From contig JAUNUJ010000003.1 in assembly GCA_030538235.1 (NCBI GenBank), positions 124,001 to 188,000 of the forward strand: a DNA stretch of 64,000 nt, written 5' to 3'. The notes under the pieces are model-generated. The model made no database searches. It was not told where the DNA came from and worked only from the letters and a program-made list of their open reading frames with translations. Positions 20,347-27,218 of this stretch are shown in pieces (the stretch's first letter is position 1; the number at the start of each line of letters is the position of its first letter). Made by a program: the position numbers and the translations under genes. This DNA comes from Alcaligenaceae bacterium. GTDB taxonomy: Bacteria > Pseudomonadota > Gammaproteobacteria > Burkholderiales > Burkholderiaceae_B.

Positions 20347-20366
20347 ATTATAGTAGTTACTATAAT
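20347..20366. promoter_or_regulatory. Perfect dyad upstream of MNT antitoxin gene
   Basis: ATTATAGTA-GT-TACTATAAT, nine perfect pairs around a 2-base centre, about 135 bp upstream of the MNT start. Candidate operator; the binding factor is unknown. Confidence 0.4.
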
Positions 20367-20501
20367 ATATGGTTAATGAGTGATAACCAAAGCCATTCTA
20401 ACAACGGAAGATAAGAGACTGGACGCTATAAGCAAATCCAGTCTGCTTTGGTAAGTACTCTTTAATAAAATAAGAGTATTGATTAAAGCATGGAGGCAGT
20501 C

Positions 20502-20795
20502 ATGAGACCATCCGAACTTATTCAACTTAAGCGTGCTGAAATCTATTTAATTTTAGATAAATATAAAACGCTTGATAATCTTAGAGTCTTTGGCTCTGTT
20601 GCAAAAAGAACTGATAGAGAAGATAGCGACATAGACTTCTTAGTTGACGCTCACAAAGGCACTACACTTTTAGATCTTGGTGGTTTGCAAGACGAATTAC
20701 AAACTCTTTTAGGTGTTAAAGTTGATCTTTTAACGCCAAAGGACATTTCTAAGCACTTTGCGGAGGATGTATTAAAAGAGGCTATCCCTTTATGA
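20502..20795 (+). CDS. MNT-type nucleotidyltransferase antitoxin (MntA-like)
   Basis: 97 residues of minimal nucleotidyltransferase fold with the motif GSVAKRTDREDSDIDFLV (GSx10DxD, about 31-49). In HepT/MntA systems the MNT protein neutralises the HEPN RNase by adding AMP to a tyrosine of the toxin. A frame four codons longer opens at 20490, but GGAGG lies five bases before the ATG at 20502, which decides the start. The stop overlaps the ATG of the following HepT gene (ATGA), the usual tight coupling. The gene itself is intact although its toxin partner is broken. Confidence 0.88.
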   Translation: MRPSELIQLKRAEIYLILDKYKTLDNLRVFGSVAKRTDREDSDIDFLVDAHKGTTLLDLGGLQDELQTLLGVKVDLLTPKDISKHFAEDVLKEAIPL

Positions 20796-21184
20796 GACAA
20801 CAAAAAGATCTCAATGTGTATTTAGAGGAAATTCTTCAAGCAGCCAACTAGATTGACTCTTATACGAAAGACACGAGCTTTGATGAGTTTGTTAAAGACA
20901 CAAAAACCTCACAAGCTGTGATCTTAAATCTTTTGATTATCGGAGAAAATGCTAACAAGCTTTTAAATTTGCACCCTGAATTCACTTAAGATACTGAATA
21001 TTTAAGATGGACGGCTATGAGAGGAATGAGGAATCGCATAGCGCATGGTTATTTTGAAATGAATATGGAAATCGTTTGGGAAACGATCCAACAATCAATT
21101 CCTAACATCATTGAACAAATTCCAATGTTGATTGATAACAAGCGAAATCAAGAAAATGAGTTTGAACAAGATATAGAACGATAG
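20792..21184 (+). pseudogene. HepT (DUF86, HEPN) toxin, interrupted by two in-frame stops
   Basis: A 130-codon frame that follows MNT with an ATGA overlap. It reads as a full HepT protein: KDLNVYLEEILQAAN at the start, SQAVILNLLIIGENANKL in the middle, and the catalytic HEPN motif RNRIAHGY (Rx4HxY) with MEIVWETIQQSIPNI after it. TAG at 20849-20851 (codon 20) and TAA at 20987-20989 (codon 66) break it. Each is one base from a sense codon (for example AAG and CAA). The rest of the frame has no indel, which points to recent or selected inactivation of the toxin. Confidence 0.88.
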
Positions 21185-21206
21185 CATTTTTACCTTAACA
21201 CGATTC

Positions 21207-21240
21207 AAAACCACCTTGGATAAAGCCTTGGCGGTTTTTT
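21207..21240 (+). terminator. Terminator after the MNT/HepT module
   Basis: AAAACC (21207-21212) with GGTTTT, extended inward by CC/GG across one mismatch, and ending in six or more T. It lies 22 bp after the HepT frame ends. Confidence 0.6.
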
Positions 21241-21244
21241 TATG

Positions 21245-21280
21245 GAAAATTACTGCTAAAAATGGGGAAATTACTGGTAG
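21245..21280 (+). repeat. Accessory-region repeat, copy B
   Basis: Contains two tandem sub-repeats, GGAAAATTACTGCTA then GGGAAATTACTGGTA. The first part matches copy A (26/29). The second part TGGGGAAATTACTGGTAG (21263-21280) matches copy C at 24966-24983 in 17/18 positions. Tandem sub-repeats of this kind resemble the multi-repeat ends of IS21-type insertion sequences, but no transposase is present. Confidence 0.7.
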
Positions 21281-21423
21281 GCGCTTAAGTAGAGATTGCC
21301 GTACGAAGATAAGAAATATTACCCGTCGTATCAGAGCGTTAAATCGTTTCTTCTGTGTCTCATCCTCAGGCAATGATGGCAGCGCATATAATTAATCATT
21401 AAAGAATTAATCCGGAAATCTTC

Positions 21424-21633
21424 GTGAACTACCGACTTATATTACTCATCGCAACCCTGTTGCCGATGTTTTTCTATTATTTATTATTAGCACTGGTGCC
21501 GACAATGTTGGCGACTCATGTGGTGTTGGGGATTCCTGCATCGATTTTCTGGGGTGTGGCGGTGATGTTTTGGGGTGTTTTGATGGCGATTGTTTACTTG
21601 ATTTATCATCGTAGCAAAACCGAGGATCAGTAG
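21424..21633 (+). CDS. Small DUF485-like membrane protein
   Basis: 69 residues with two hydrophobic helices (about 5-28 and 38-60) joined by HVVLGIPASIFWG, and a hydrophilic end HRSKTEDQ. The LGIP turn and position directly before a sodium/solute symporter match DUF485 (YjcH-type) partners of ActP-like permeases. It starts with GTG and overlaps nothing; the symporter ATG lies 4 bp after its stop. The protein is shorter than typical DUF485 proteins (about 100 residues). Confidence 0.7.
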   Translation: MNYRLILLIATLLPMFFYYLLLALVPTMLATHVVLGIPASIFWGVAVMFWGVLMAIVYLIYHRSKTEDQ

Positions 21634-21637
21634 AGCC

Positions 21638-23002
21638 ATGTCGCAGTCTCATAAAAGCACTACACAATATTTTCTAGTCGGTCGCTCCATTGGTTCAACG
21701 CAAAATGCCTTAGCCTTGACCGGTGATTACCTGTCGGCAGCGGCATTTTTGGGCTCTATTGCTATGTATTTTGGACAGGGCATGGACTCCCTGTTTTATG
21801 CGGTAGCGACACTGATCGGTTGGGTCTTATTGTTGATTCTTTTTTCTGATAAACTGCGCAAAACTGAGGCCTTTACCTTTACCGATGTGATTAATCGGGG
21901 CTTTGACAGTAGACGTTTGAAAGTCTTGAGTGCCTCGACCAGTTTATTAATTTCCATCTTTTATTTGTTGGTGCAATTGATGGGGGCAGGGACCTTATTG
22001 TCATTGCTGTTTGACATTAATTACACTGGCTCGCTGTTAAGTATTGGACTAATGACTGCGTGTTTGGTGTTGTTTGGGGGCATGAAGGCGACCACCTTAG
22101 TGCAGAGCACCAAGGCTCTATTGCTCTTTGTATTTGCCGGTGTGATGAGTTATTTGGTGCTCAAATCTTTTAATTTTTCCTTGCCGCAATTGTTTGAACG
22201 GGTGACGGTATTATCTGACGACAAGGCTCTGATGCCGAGTCCGGCAATCAGCTCCGGCATTGAGCAAATCTCTTTGATCTTGGGACTGGTTTTGGGTCTG
22301 CTTGGTTTGCCCCATATTTTGATGCGTTTTTTTACCGTGAAAGATGAGCAGACAGCTTTGTATTCTGCTGCCGGGGCGACTTTTTTAATTGCGCTTTTCT
22401 TTACTCTTAATCTATTGATTGGTTTTGGTGCCTTTGTCTTGTTGAATGGGCAGACCCTTGACGGGGGTAATAATATGGCTTTGTTGCACCTCGCGCAGTT
22501 GCTGGGCGGCTCAGCTTTTCAATGGGTTTTGGCGATTCTGGTGTTTATTACCGTGCTGGCGGTGATTGCTGGTTTGGTGATGGCAGCCAGTGCCAGTATT
22601 ACCCAGGATTTAATTCCGACCTTATTAGCTAAGCAAAGTAGTAATGTGCTGATTGCCAGATTGTCAGTGGTCGCGGTGTTTTTAGCAGGTGTGGGTTTAG
22701 CCTATTTATTTAAAGGGGTGAATCTAGCCTTTTTATTCGGCATAGCCTTTGCTTGGGTGGCGAGTGCACATTTTCCGGTAATGTTCTGCCGTTTTTACTT
22801 TAAGGGTTTTAATGAAAAAGGTGCCTTTTATTCTTTATTGATTGGCTCTCTTGGTAGTTTGATTTTTATTATTTTCAGTAATACCGTGTGGGTGAATATC
22901 TTTGGCTTTAGTGAGTTGCATCCCTATCGCAGTCCGACCTTGTTTATTTTGCCATTTAGTTTTTTAATTATTTGGTTGCTGCGCGAACGTAAAATTAATT
23001 AG
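21638..23002 (+). CDS. Sodium:solute symporter (SSS family, ActP-like)
   Basis: 454 residues, about 12 transmembrane helices. The block TTQYFLVGRSIGSTQNALAL then TGDYLSAAAFLG is the typical SSS/ActP opening (usually DFYVAGG...AGDYMSAASFLG). DVINRGFDSRRLKVLS and GLLGLPHILMRFFTVKD are further family marks. These permeases import acetate, other short monocarboxylates or amino acids with Na+ or H+. The N-terminus lacks the first helix usually seen before this block, and the small gene just upstream may supply the matching membrane segment. The substrate is not predictable. Confidence 0.85.
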   Translation: MSQSHKSTTQYFLVGRSIGSTQNALALTGDYLSAAAFLGSIAMYFGQGMDSLFYAVATLIGWVLLLILFSDKLRKTEAFTFTDVINRGFDSRRLKVLSASTSLLISIFYLLVQLMGAGTLLSLLFDINYTGSLLSIGLMTACLVLFGGMKATTLVQSTKALLLFVFAGVMSYLVLKSFNFSLPQLFERVTVLSDDKALMPSPAISSGIEQISLILGLVLGLLGLPHILMRFFTVKDEQTALYSAAGATFLIALFFTLNLLIGFGAFVLLNGQTLDGGNNMALLHLAQLLGGSAFQWVLAILVFITVLAVIAGLVMAASASITQDLIPTLLAKQSSNVLIARLSVVAVFLAGVGLAYLFKGVNLAFLFGIAFAWVASAHFPVMFCRFYFKGFNEKGAFYSLLIGSLGSLIFIIFSNTVWVNIFGFSELHPYRSPTLFILPFSFLIIWLLRERKIN

Positions 23003-23009
23003 TTGAATT

Positions 23010-23495
23010 ATGAATAAATCAAAAAAAACGTCTATTAAAACACCGGCAACGCTCTTTTTAGATCGCCAAAAGTTACCCTACGAAGTCTTTGAATGTCATG
23101 GTGAGATTGAGGGTACAGCCGAGTTTATGGCCGAATTTCTGGGTGTGCCGGTGCACCAAGTGATTAAAAGTATTGTTTTGACGGATGAACGCAATAAGGG
23201 CTATATGGTCTTACAGCATGGCGACCAAAGCATTGATACCAAGACCTTAAGAAAGGTGTTCGGTGTCAAAAGCGTCAGTCCAGCATCGTATGAATTAGCT
23301 CATAAATGGACCGGCTATGAGTTTGGTGGTACTTCGCCATTTGGCATTAAGGGCAATATTCCCATCTATGCAGAGAGTAGTATTTTAGAGATGGAAAGCC
23401 TATATATCAATGGGGGGCGGCGCGGTGTGAGCTTAAAAATCACCCCAGATTTGTTGGTGAAAATTGGGGTTAAGCCGATTGAAGCGAGGAAGTGA
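23010..23495 (+). CDS. ybaK: Cys-tRNA(Pro)/Cys-tRNA(Cys) deacylase YbaK
   Basis: A 161-residue editing domain protein of the YbaK/ProRS INS family that hydrolyses mischarged Cys-tRNA(Pro). GEIEGTAEFMAEFLGVP, VIKSIVLTDERNKGYMVLQH and GYEFGGTSPFGIKGNIPIY are family blocks. The Lys of IKSIV is the conserved catalytic-pocket residue. It follows the symporter by 8 bp. It marks the right edge of conserved DNA before the restriction-modification block. Confidence 0.93.
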   Translation: MNKSKKTSIKTPATLFLDRQKLPYEVFECHGEIEGTAEFMAEFLGVPVHQVIKSIVLTDERNKGYMVLQHGDQSIDTKTLRKVFGVKSVSPASYELAHKWTGYEFGGTSPFGIKGNIPIYAESSILEMESLYINGGRRGVSLKITPDLLVKIGVKPIEARK

Positions 23496-23607
23496 TTTTT
23501 AGGTAGACCCCTTATTGGAATACTGTTTTTTAGAAATTGAATTGTTATTTTTCCTGGGTGAGTAGCTAGTTTGTGAAGGTCTATAACTATAAATTAGATC
23601 TCTGCTA

Positions 23608-23835
23608 TTAGAGCTTAAAATTGAAACATCTCTCAGCGTGTAAGCTTAATAAATCATACAGTTTAATGACGGGTACTCCCATAGCTAAAGCCGCATCCGG
23701 AAGTTTAATCGAACTCTTACTATAAGGTGATGGCGTTTCGTTTGATACGATTGTGTATTTGTTATTTTCTGTTTGTTTTTTCGATAAAGCAAAAGCAATA
23801 AGCCAAGCATCAGCGATTACATATAACCCAGATGA
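23608..23835 (-). pseudogene. DUF4411 (PIN-like) protein remnant, C-terminal part only
   Basis: On the minus strand an open frame of about 75 codons reads ADAWLIAFALSKKQTEN, then YTIVSNETPSP and IKLPDAALAMGVPVIKLYDL before its stop at 23608-23610. This is the C-terminal pattern of DUF4411 proteins (ADPWLIA...VVT.E.P...KIPDVC..LGV). An in-frame stop at 23836-23838 and the restriction gene immediately beyond remove the N-terminal part. DUF4411 proteins are PIN-fold, probably toxin-type nucleases. The remnant lies directly downstream of the endonuclease gene on the same strand. Confidence 0.65.
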
Positions 23836-23857
23836 TTACACAGAGCTATTTACACTA

Positions 23858-24559
23858 TTAAATACTCCACTCAGCACTTATAGTGCCACTCTGAATATCC
23901 CTCATAAAATCTCTTTTGAAGTAAAAGGCGTGGTTTTTATTGGAGACATAACGCCCATGAATTTTTGAATAAATAGGATTATATAAACCATTCTTACGCT
24001 TGGCGTCCTTAGATCGTATTTGTATGTACTTACCATTGGATGTATGAATAAATCCATCTGGCGAGTTTAATATATTATCTCGCAGCTTCGCTCGAATACA
24101 TAGGAAATCATCCTGCAACTGTTCAAATAACTCTTGGTTGTTATCAAGTTGAATATGATAGGCACTATGGAAATACCAACTTTCAGGATTCGTACCAACT
24201 TTACATACAGGCACATAAAGTAAATTACGAATTTTGCTGTATAGCCAACTGTCTTCAAACTCCATTTGAGTATCAATTAATTGGTCAAAGTTAGCTGAAA
24301 TTTGACTAATAAACATAGTCTCCATTGGAGTGCCATTGGCATCAGCCTTGTTGGTTTTTAATTCACCGTCAAGAAAATCAAGATGTGAGCTATTGTTTTC
24401 TAAACCAATTAATTTCTCGAGAAACTGTCCAACAGCACCTTTATTAATTTTTAATTCACCAGTGTAATGAGGATATTTGGCTTGGTATTCACCTATTAGC
24501 TTACCTAAGGGTGTGTTTTTATTATCACGTAAGAAAGAGTACGCATCAACGAGTTTCAT
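23858..24559 (-). CDS. MutH/Sau3AI-like type II restriction endonuclease
   Basis: 233 residues. The segment SHLDFLDGELKTNKAD (about 57-73) carries the D...ExK catalytic pattern seen in MutH and Sau3AI (VELK). PVCKVGTNPESWYFHSAYHI and GKYIQIRSKDA further resemble this nuclease group. With an adjacent Dam-like methylase the expected target is GATC, but that is inference. Betaproteobacteria generally lack MutH mismatch repair, so a restriction role is more likely. Its start overlaps the regulator gene by 14 bp. Codon use is AT-rich relative to neighbours, a sign of transfer. Confidence 0.82.
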   Translation of the reverse strand: MKLVDAYSFLRDNKNTPLGKLIGEYQAKYPHYTGELKINKGAVGQFLEKLIGLENNSSHLDFLDGELKTNKADANGTPMETMFISQISANFDQLIDTQMEFEDSWLYSKIRNLLYVPVCKVGTNPESWYFHSAYHIQLDNNQELFEQLQDDFLCIRAKLRDNILNSPDGFIHTSNGKYIQIRSKDAKRKNGLYNPIYSKIHGRYVSNKNHAFYFKRDFMRDIQSGTISAEWSI

Positions 24560-24815
24560 CTATTTCAAAATCCATAAGTGAGGTTAGTGGTATTTCCAGA
24601 GCCTCAGCTAAACGGATTAGATTCAATAATGCAGGATTCCTCTCTCCTCGTTCAACCATACCTATATAAGTCCGATGCATTTCTGCTTTTTCTGCAAGCT
24701 GCTCCTGACTAAGTTCTTTTTGGTTACGCAAATGGCGCACGTGGGCACCAAAGCGTTTGAGATGCTCTGTTTTCATAGGGATCGATTTTGATTGATTTAC
24801 AGGCTGACTCAACAT
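24546..24815 (-). CDS. XRE-type HTH regulator, likely controller (C) protein
   Basis: 89 residues (76 if started at the internal ATG at 24776). The helix-turn-helix domain covers most of it: FGAHVRHLRNQKELSQEQLA then EKAEMHRTYIGMVERGERNP. This is the sequence type of restriction-modification controller proteins, which delay endonuclease expression after entry. It overlaps the endonuclease start, so the two are translationally coupled. Neither candidate start has a strong ribosome binding site, consistent with leaderless translation common in C genes. A clear C-box pair was not found by eye upstream. Confidence 0.85.
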   Translation of the reverse strand: MLSQPVNQSKSIPMKTEHLKRFGAHVRHLRNQKELSQEQLAEKAEMHRTYIGMVERGERNPALLNLIRLAEALEIPLTSLMDFEIDETR

Positions 24816-25040
24816 ACAATAAGTATCATTGATTGCTAAGTCATCAACATCTTTACTTTCATGCTTAACAAATACTAGGGGACTTTATATGCATAGAGAC
24901 ATCAAAAAAGAAGACACTAACTTAATTGGTACCGTTGATTTTGTGGTCACTTGAGATAAGAATAGTGGGGAAATTAATGGTAGATTTTTTTGATAGCAAA
25001 AACCAAGATATAGACAAAGCTTAGATCGAATCTTTCCTGA
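24816..25040. other. Spacer splitting the R-M genes, with repeat copy C
   Basis: A 225-bp gap between the methylase and regulator genes. It should hold the promoter for the regulator/endonuclease pair. On the plus strand a short frame opens at 24889 (MHRDIKKEDTNLIGTVDFVV) and stops after 21 codons. Reading past that TGA and one frameshift would extend it to about 24 more residues, so it may be a decayed gene. The TGGGGAAATTAATGGTAG repeat (24966-24983) lies within this stretch. Confidence 0.45.
24966..24983 (+). repeat. Accessory-region repeat, copy C
   Basis: TGGGGAAATTAATGGTAG differs by one base from the second sub-repeat of copy B (21263-21280). It sits inside the R-M gene block rather than at its edge. 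Confidence 0.65.
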
Positions 25041-25859
25041 TTAACGTAATGTCGCAAGCCTTTTTTTGCTTAACTCATAAAATTGTTTATCTATATCAAC
25101 ACCGCAAAATTTACGATTATGCTTCAGTGCAGCAACACCAGTGGTTGCGCTTCCCATAAAGGGGTCAAAAATTAAATCACCTTCATTACTACCAGCCAAA
25201 ATACAGCGTTCCAACAAAGCCAAGGGTTTTTGAGTAGGGTGTTTACCGAAGGATTTTTCACTTGTCGTTGGAGGCTTAATTGTCCAGACACATTTCATCT
25301 GTTTACCCTGATTCTGGTCTTTCATTTCATCATAATGAAAGGTATGGCGTGCCTTCTTATTCTTCTTTGCCCATAAAATAGTTTCTGTTGAGTGAGTAAA
25401 GAAGCGACATGACAAGTTGGGCGGTGGGTTAGGTTTCTCCCAAGTAATATTATTTAATAAGTGATAGCCAAGCTTCTGGAGGATATAGCCAATCATATAA
25501 ATATTATGATGCGTACCCGAAACCCATATTGTGCCATTTGGCTTAAGTAAGGCATAACATAGTGTTAACCAACGCTCATAAAACTCTAAGTCAGCGGCAA
25601 AGCCTTGTGATTGGTCCCACTTGCCTTTATCAACGGAAACCATTTGACCATTCTGACAAGTAAATCCCCCATTCGATAAAAAGTAAGGCGGATCTGCAAA
25701 AATCATATCAAAACAACCATGCGGATGCTTATCCAAAATCCTTTGCATTAAGGTAAAGGCATTTTCGTTGTAGATCACATAATTTTCGTCAACATGCTTC
25801 TTTAATGTTGTTTCATTAGTCTTCTCTTGTTTCGCAATGTTTAAAAACTCAGTATTCAT
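25041..25859 (-). CDS. DpnA/MboI-type adenine-specific DNA methyltransferase
   Basis: 272 residues of the beta-class N6-adenine/N4-cytosine type. The catalytic DPPY lies in MIFADPPYFLSNGG (about 55), ahead of the SAM-binding FDPFMGSATTGVAALK near residue 235. HPTQKPLALLERCI is a family mark. In DpnII-type systems such a second methylase (DpnA) also acts on single-stranded GATC and helps protect incoming DNA. The 5' end overlaps the Dam-like gene by 11 bp, so the two are co-translated. Confidence 0.9.
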   Translation of the reverse strand: MNTEFLNIAKQEKTNETTLKKHVDENYVIYNENAFTLMQRILDKHPHGCFDMIFADPPYFLSNGGFTCQNGQMVSVDKGKWDQSQGFAADLEFYERWLTLCYALLKPNGTIWVSGTHHNIYMIGYILQKLGYHLLNNITWEKPNPPPNLSCRFFTHSTETILWAKKNKKARHTFHYDEMKDQNQGKQMKCVWTIKPPTTSEKSFGKHPTQKPLALLERCILAGSNEGDLIFDPFMGSATTGVAALKHNRKFCGVDIDKQFYELSKKRLATLR

Positions 25860-26658
25860 AAACTGCTAGTACTTCGCCGACTTTTAATCGGCTACTCCCT
25901 TTGGCGGCAATGTTTCTTTGTACATCAATTGTTTGTAACTGAGCTTCAGCATAAATTTCGCGTGTAAAGACGGTGTCATGATTAGACAATAAAACATGAG
26001 CTCCCTTAGTTGCAATTTCTTCAGCAACTGCTGCAAGACGTCTTTGCTCTGCTTCGCCAAAAGCGCCCTTAACATACGATGTAAATGAGGCAGTTGGGCT
26101 TAGAGGGGCATAAGGAGGATCGCAATAAACCACATCTCCTTGTTCAGCTAAGCGCATCGCAAACTCAAAATCAGAACACATAAATTGCATTCTATCGGCT
26201 TTCTGTAAAAAGCCTAACATCTCGGCTTCAGGAAAATAAGGTTTGGAATAACGACCAAATGGCACATTAAAACCACCTTTACTGTTATAACGGCACAAGC
26301 CATTAAAAGCATGTCTATTTAAGTAAATAAACAGTGCAGCACGTTCCTCGCCCTTTTCTATAGCATTAAACCTCTCGCGCAACTCATAAAACTTAAGCTC
26401 CTGATTATTCTCTGGAGTAAACAATGAACGAGCAAAATCAATAAAAATTTTCTTCTGCTCCTGCAAGATTTCATAAAGCGATATCAAATCAGGATTCACA
26501 TCATTTAGCACATACTCATCAAAGTCTATTGCCAGCGACAGTGCCGCTGAACCAACAAAAGGCTCAATTAAACGACCACTATGTTTTTCTGGTATAAAAT
26601 TTAGAATAAAAGGTGCTAATTTCGACTTACCACCAGCCCATTTCAAAAAAGGTTTCAC
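25849..26658 (-). CDS. Dam/DpnM-type DNA adenine methyltransferase
   Basis: 269 residues, alpha-class N6-adenine methylase. The N-terminal FLKWAGGKSKLAPFI binds SAM (FxGxG type), LIEPFVGSAALSL follows, and the catalytic DPPY is in GDVVYCDPPYAPLSPT (about 180). This is the Dam/M.DpnIIA family that methylates GATC. It is the first gene of the four-gene block Dam-like, DpnA-like, C protein, endonuclease, all on the minus strand. A 26-bp tandem duplication lies about 170 bp upstream. Confidence 0.92.
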   Translation of the reverse strand: MKPFLKWAGGKSKLAPFILNFIPEKHSGRLIEPFVGSAALSLAIDFDEYVLNDVNPDLISLYEILQEQKKIFIDFARSLFTPENNQELKFYELRERFNAIEKGEERAALFIYLNRHAFNGLCRYNSKGGFNVPFGRYSKPYFPEAEMLGFLQKADRMQFMCSDFEFAMRLAEQGDVVYCDPPYAPLSPTASFTSYVKGAFGEAEQRRLAAVAEEIATKGAHVLLSNHDTVFTREIYAEAQLQTIDVQRNIAAKGSSRLKVGEVLAVYEY

Positions 26659-27218
26659 AATTACGTTTACGACGTACTCCGTCGCTTCTCCAAATATTTG
26701 CTACTCTTTAAATTGCTTAGCCAATTTCTAATTACCGGTGCCAGTAAAGGCAGACTAACTTGTAGAGGCTAATTAAAGAACGTCACAAGATGACAAATAC
26801 ATCTAGTAGACAAATTAAACAAGTTCAATGAATCTATGCATTTTACACAATCAATGAATCTATGCATTTTACACAACCTGACCTTACTTGTTTGTAACAT
26901 AGCCTACCTATATACTCGCTAAGCGCCGGATTAACTTATTACTATGCTATATGTATTATTGAGATAGAACAAAAGTCCTCAATACGCTTGACCATAACTC
27001 CGCAAGACTGGTAAAAAAAGGGATCTTAATACAAGGCTCAGTTAGACAATGATCAATGAACTCACCCCATCGGCGATTGCTAAGCAGACAAACTGAGTGA
27101 CTACTGCAAAGCAATTTCCCCTACCTTAACACCTCGCATTCACCAATCTCACATTCTCGTCTTTAAATTCTCGCCCCTTTTGTTAGAATGGTGGCTTATC
27201 CCAAACTAACGGATTGAT
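26659..27218. other. 560-bp intergenic region upstream of the R-M operon
   Basis: No gene recognised on either strand. It contains a perfect 26-bp tandem duplication (26825-26876) and is AT-rich. It should carry the promoter of the methylase genes on the minus strand and that of the Sel1 gene on the plus strand. A stretch reading GGGGAAATTGC on the minus strand near 27108 weakly resembles the accessory repeat. Confidence 0.55.
26825..26876. repeat. Perfect 26-bp tandem duplication
   Basis: Two exact, adjacent copies (26825-26850 and 26851-26876) of a unit that begins TCAATGAATC, centres on ATGCAT and ends TTTTACACAA. It lies about 170-220 bp upstream of the Dam-like gene. It may be a duplicated binding site or replication slippage. 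Confidence 0.9.

Larger units (their letters stand above)
20100..20501. other. Accessory intergenic region with repeats and nested inverted repeats
   Basis: No convincing gene. It holds a 19-bp motif (20115-20133) shared with the region after tRNA-Leu, a 31-codon frame (20167-20262) without recognisable homology, and a 29-bp repeat copy (20310-20338). It also has a 9+2+9 dyad (20347-20366), and outer arms ACCAAAGC/GCTTTGGT (20386-20452) enclosing GACTGGA/TCCAGTC. A further small stem TACTCTT/AAGAGTA sits near 20456-20480. It is more AT-rich than the flanking genes. It looks like residue of mobile DNA plus a structured leader for the MNT gene. Confidence 0.6.

Noticed and set aside
21095-21373. 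92-codon minus-strand frame after HepT
   Set aside because: It runs antisense through the HepT end, a terminator and repeat copy B, so it is not a plausible gene.
23753-23968. 71-codon plus-strand frame between ybaK and the endonuclease
   Set aside because: It is antisense to the DUF4411 remnant and the end of the endonuclease gene, both of which explain the sequence better.
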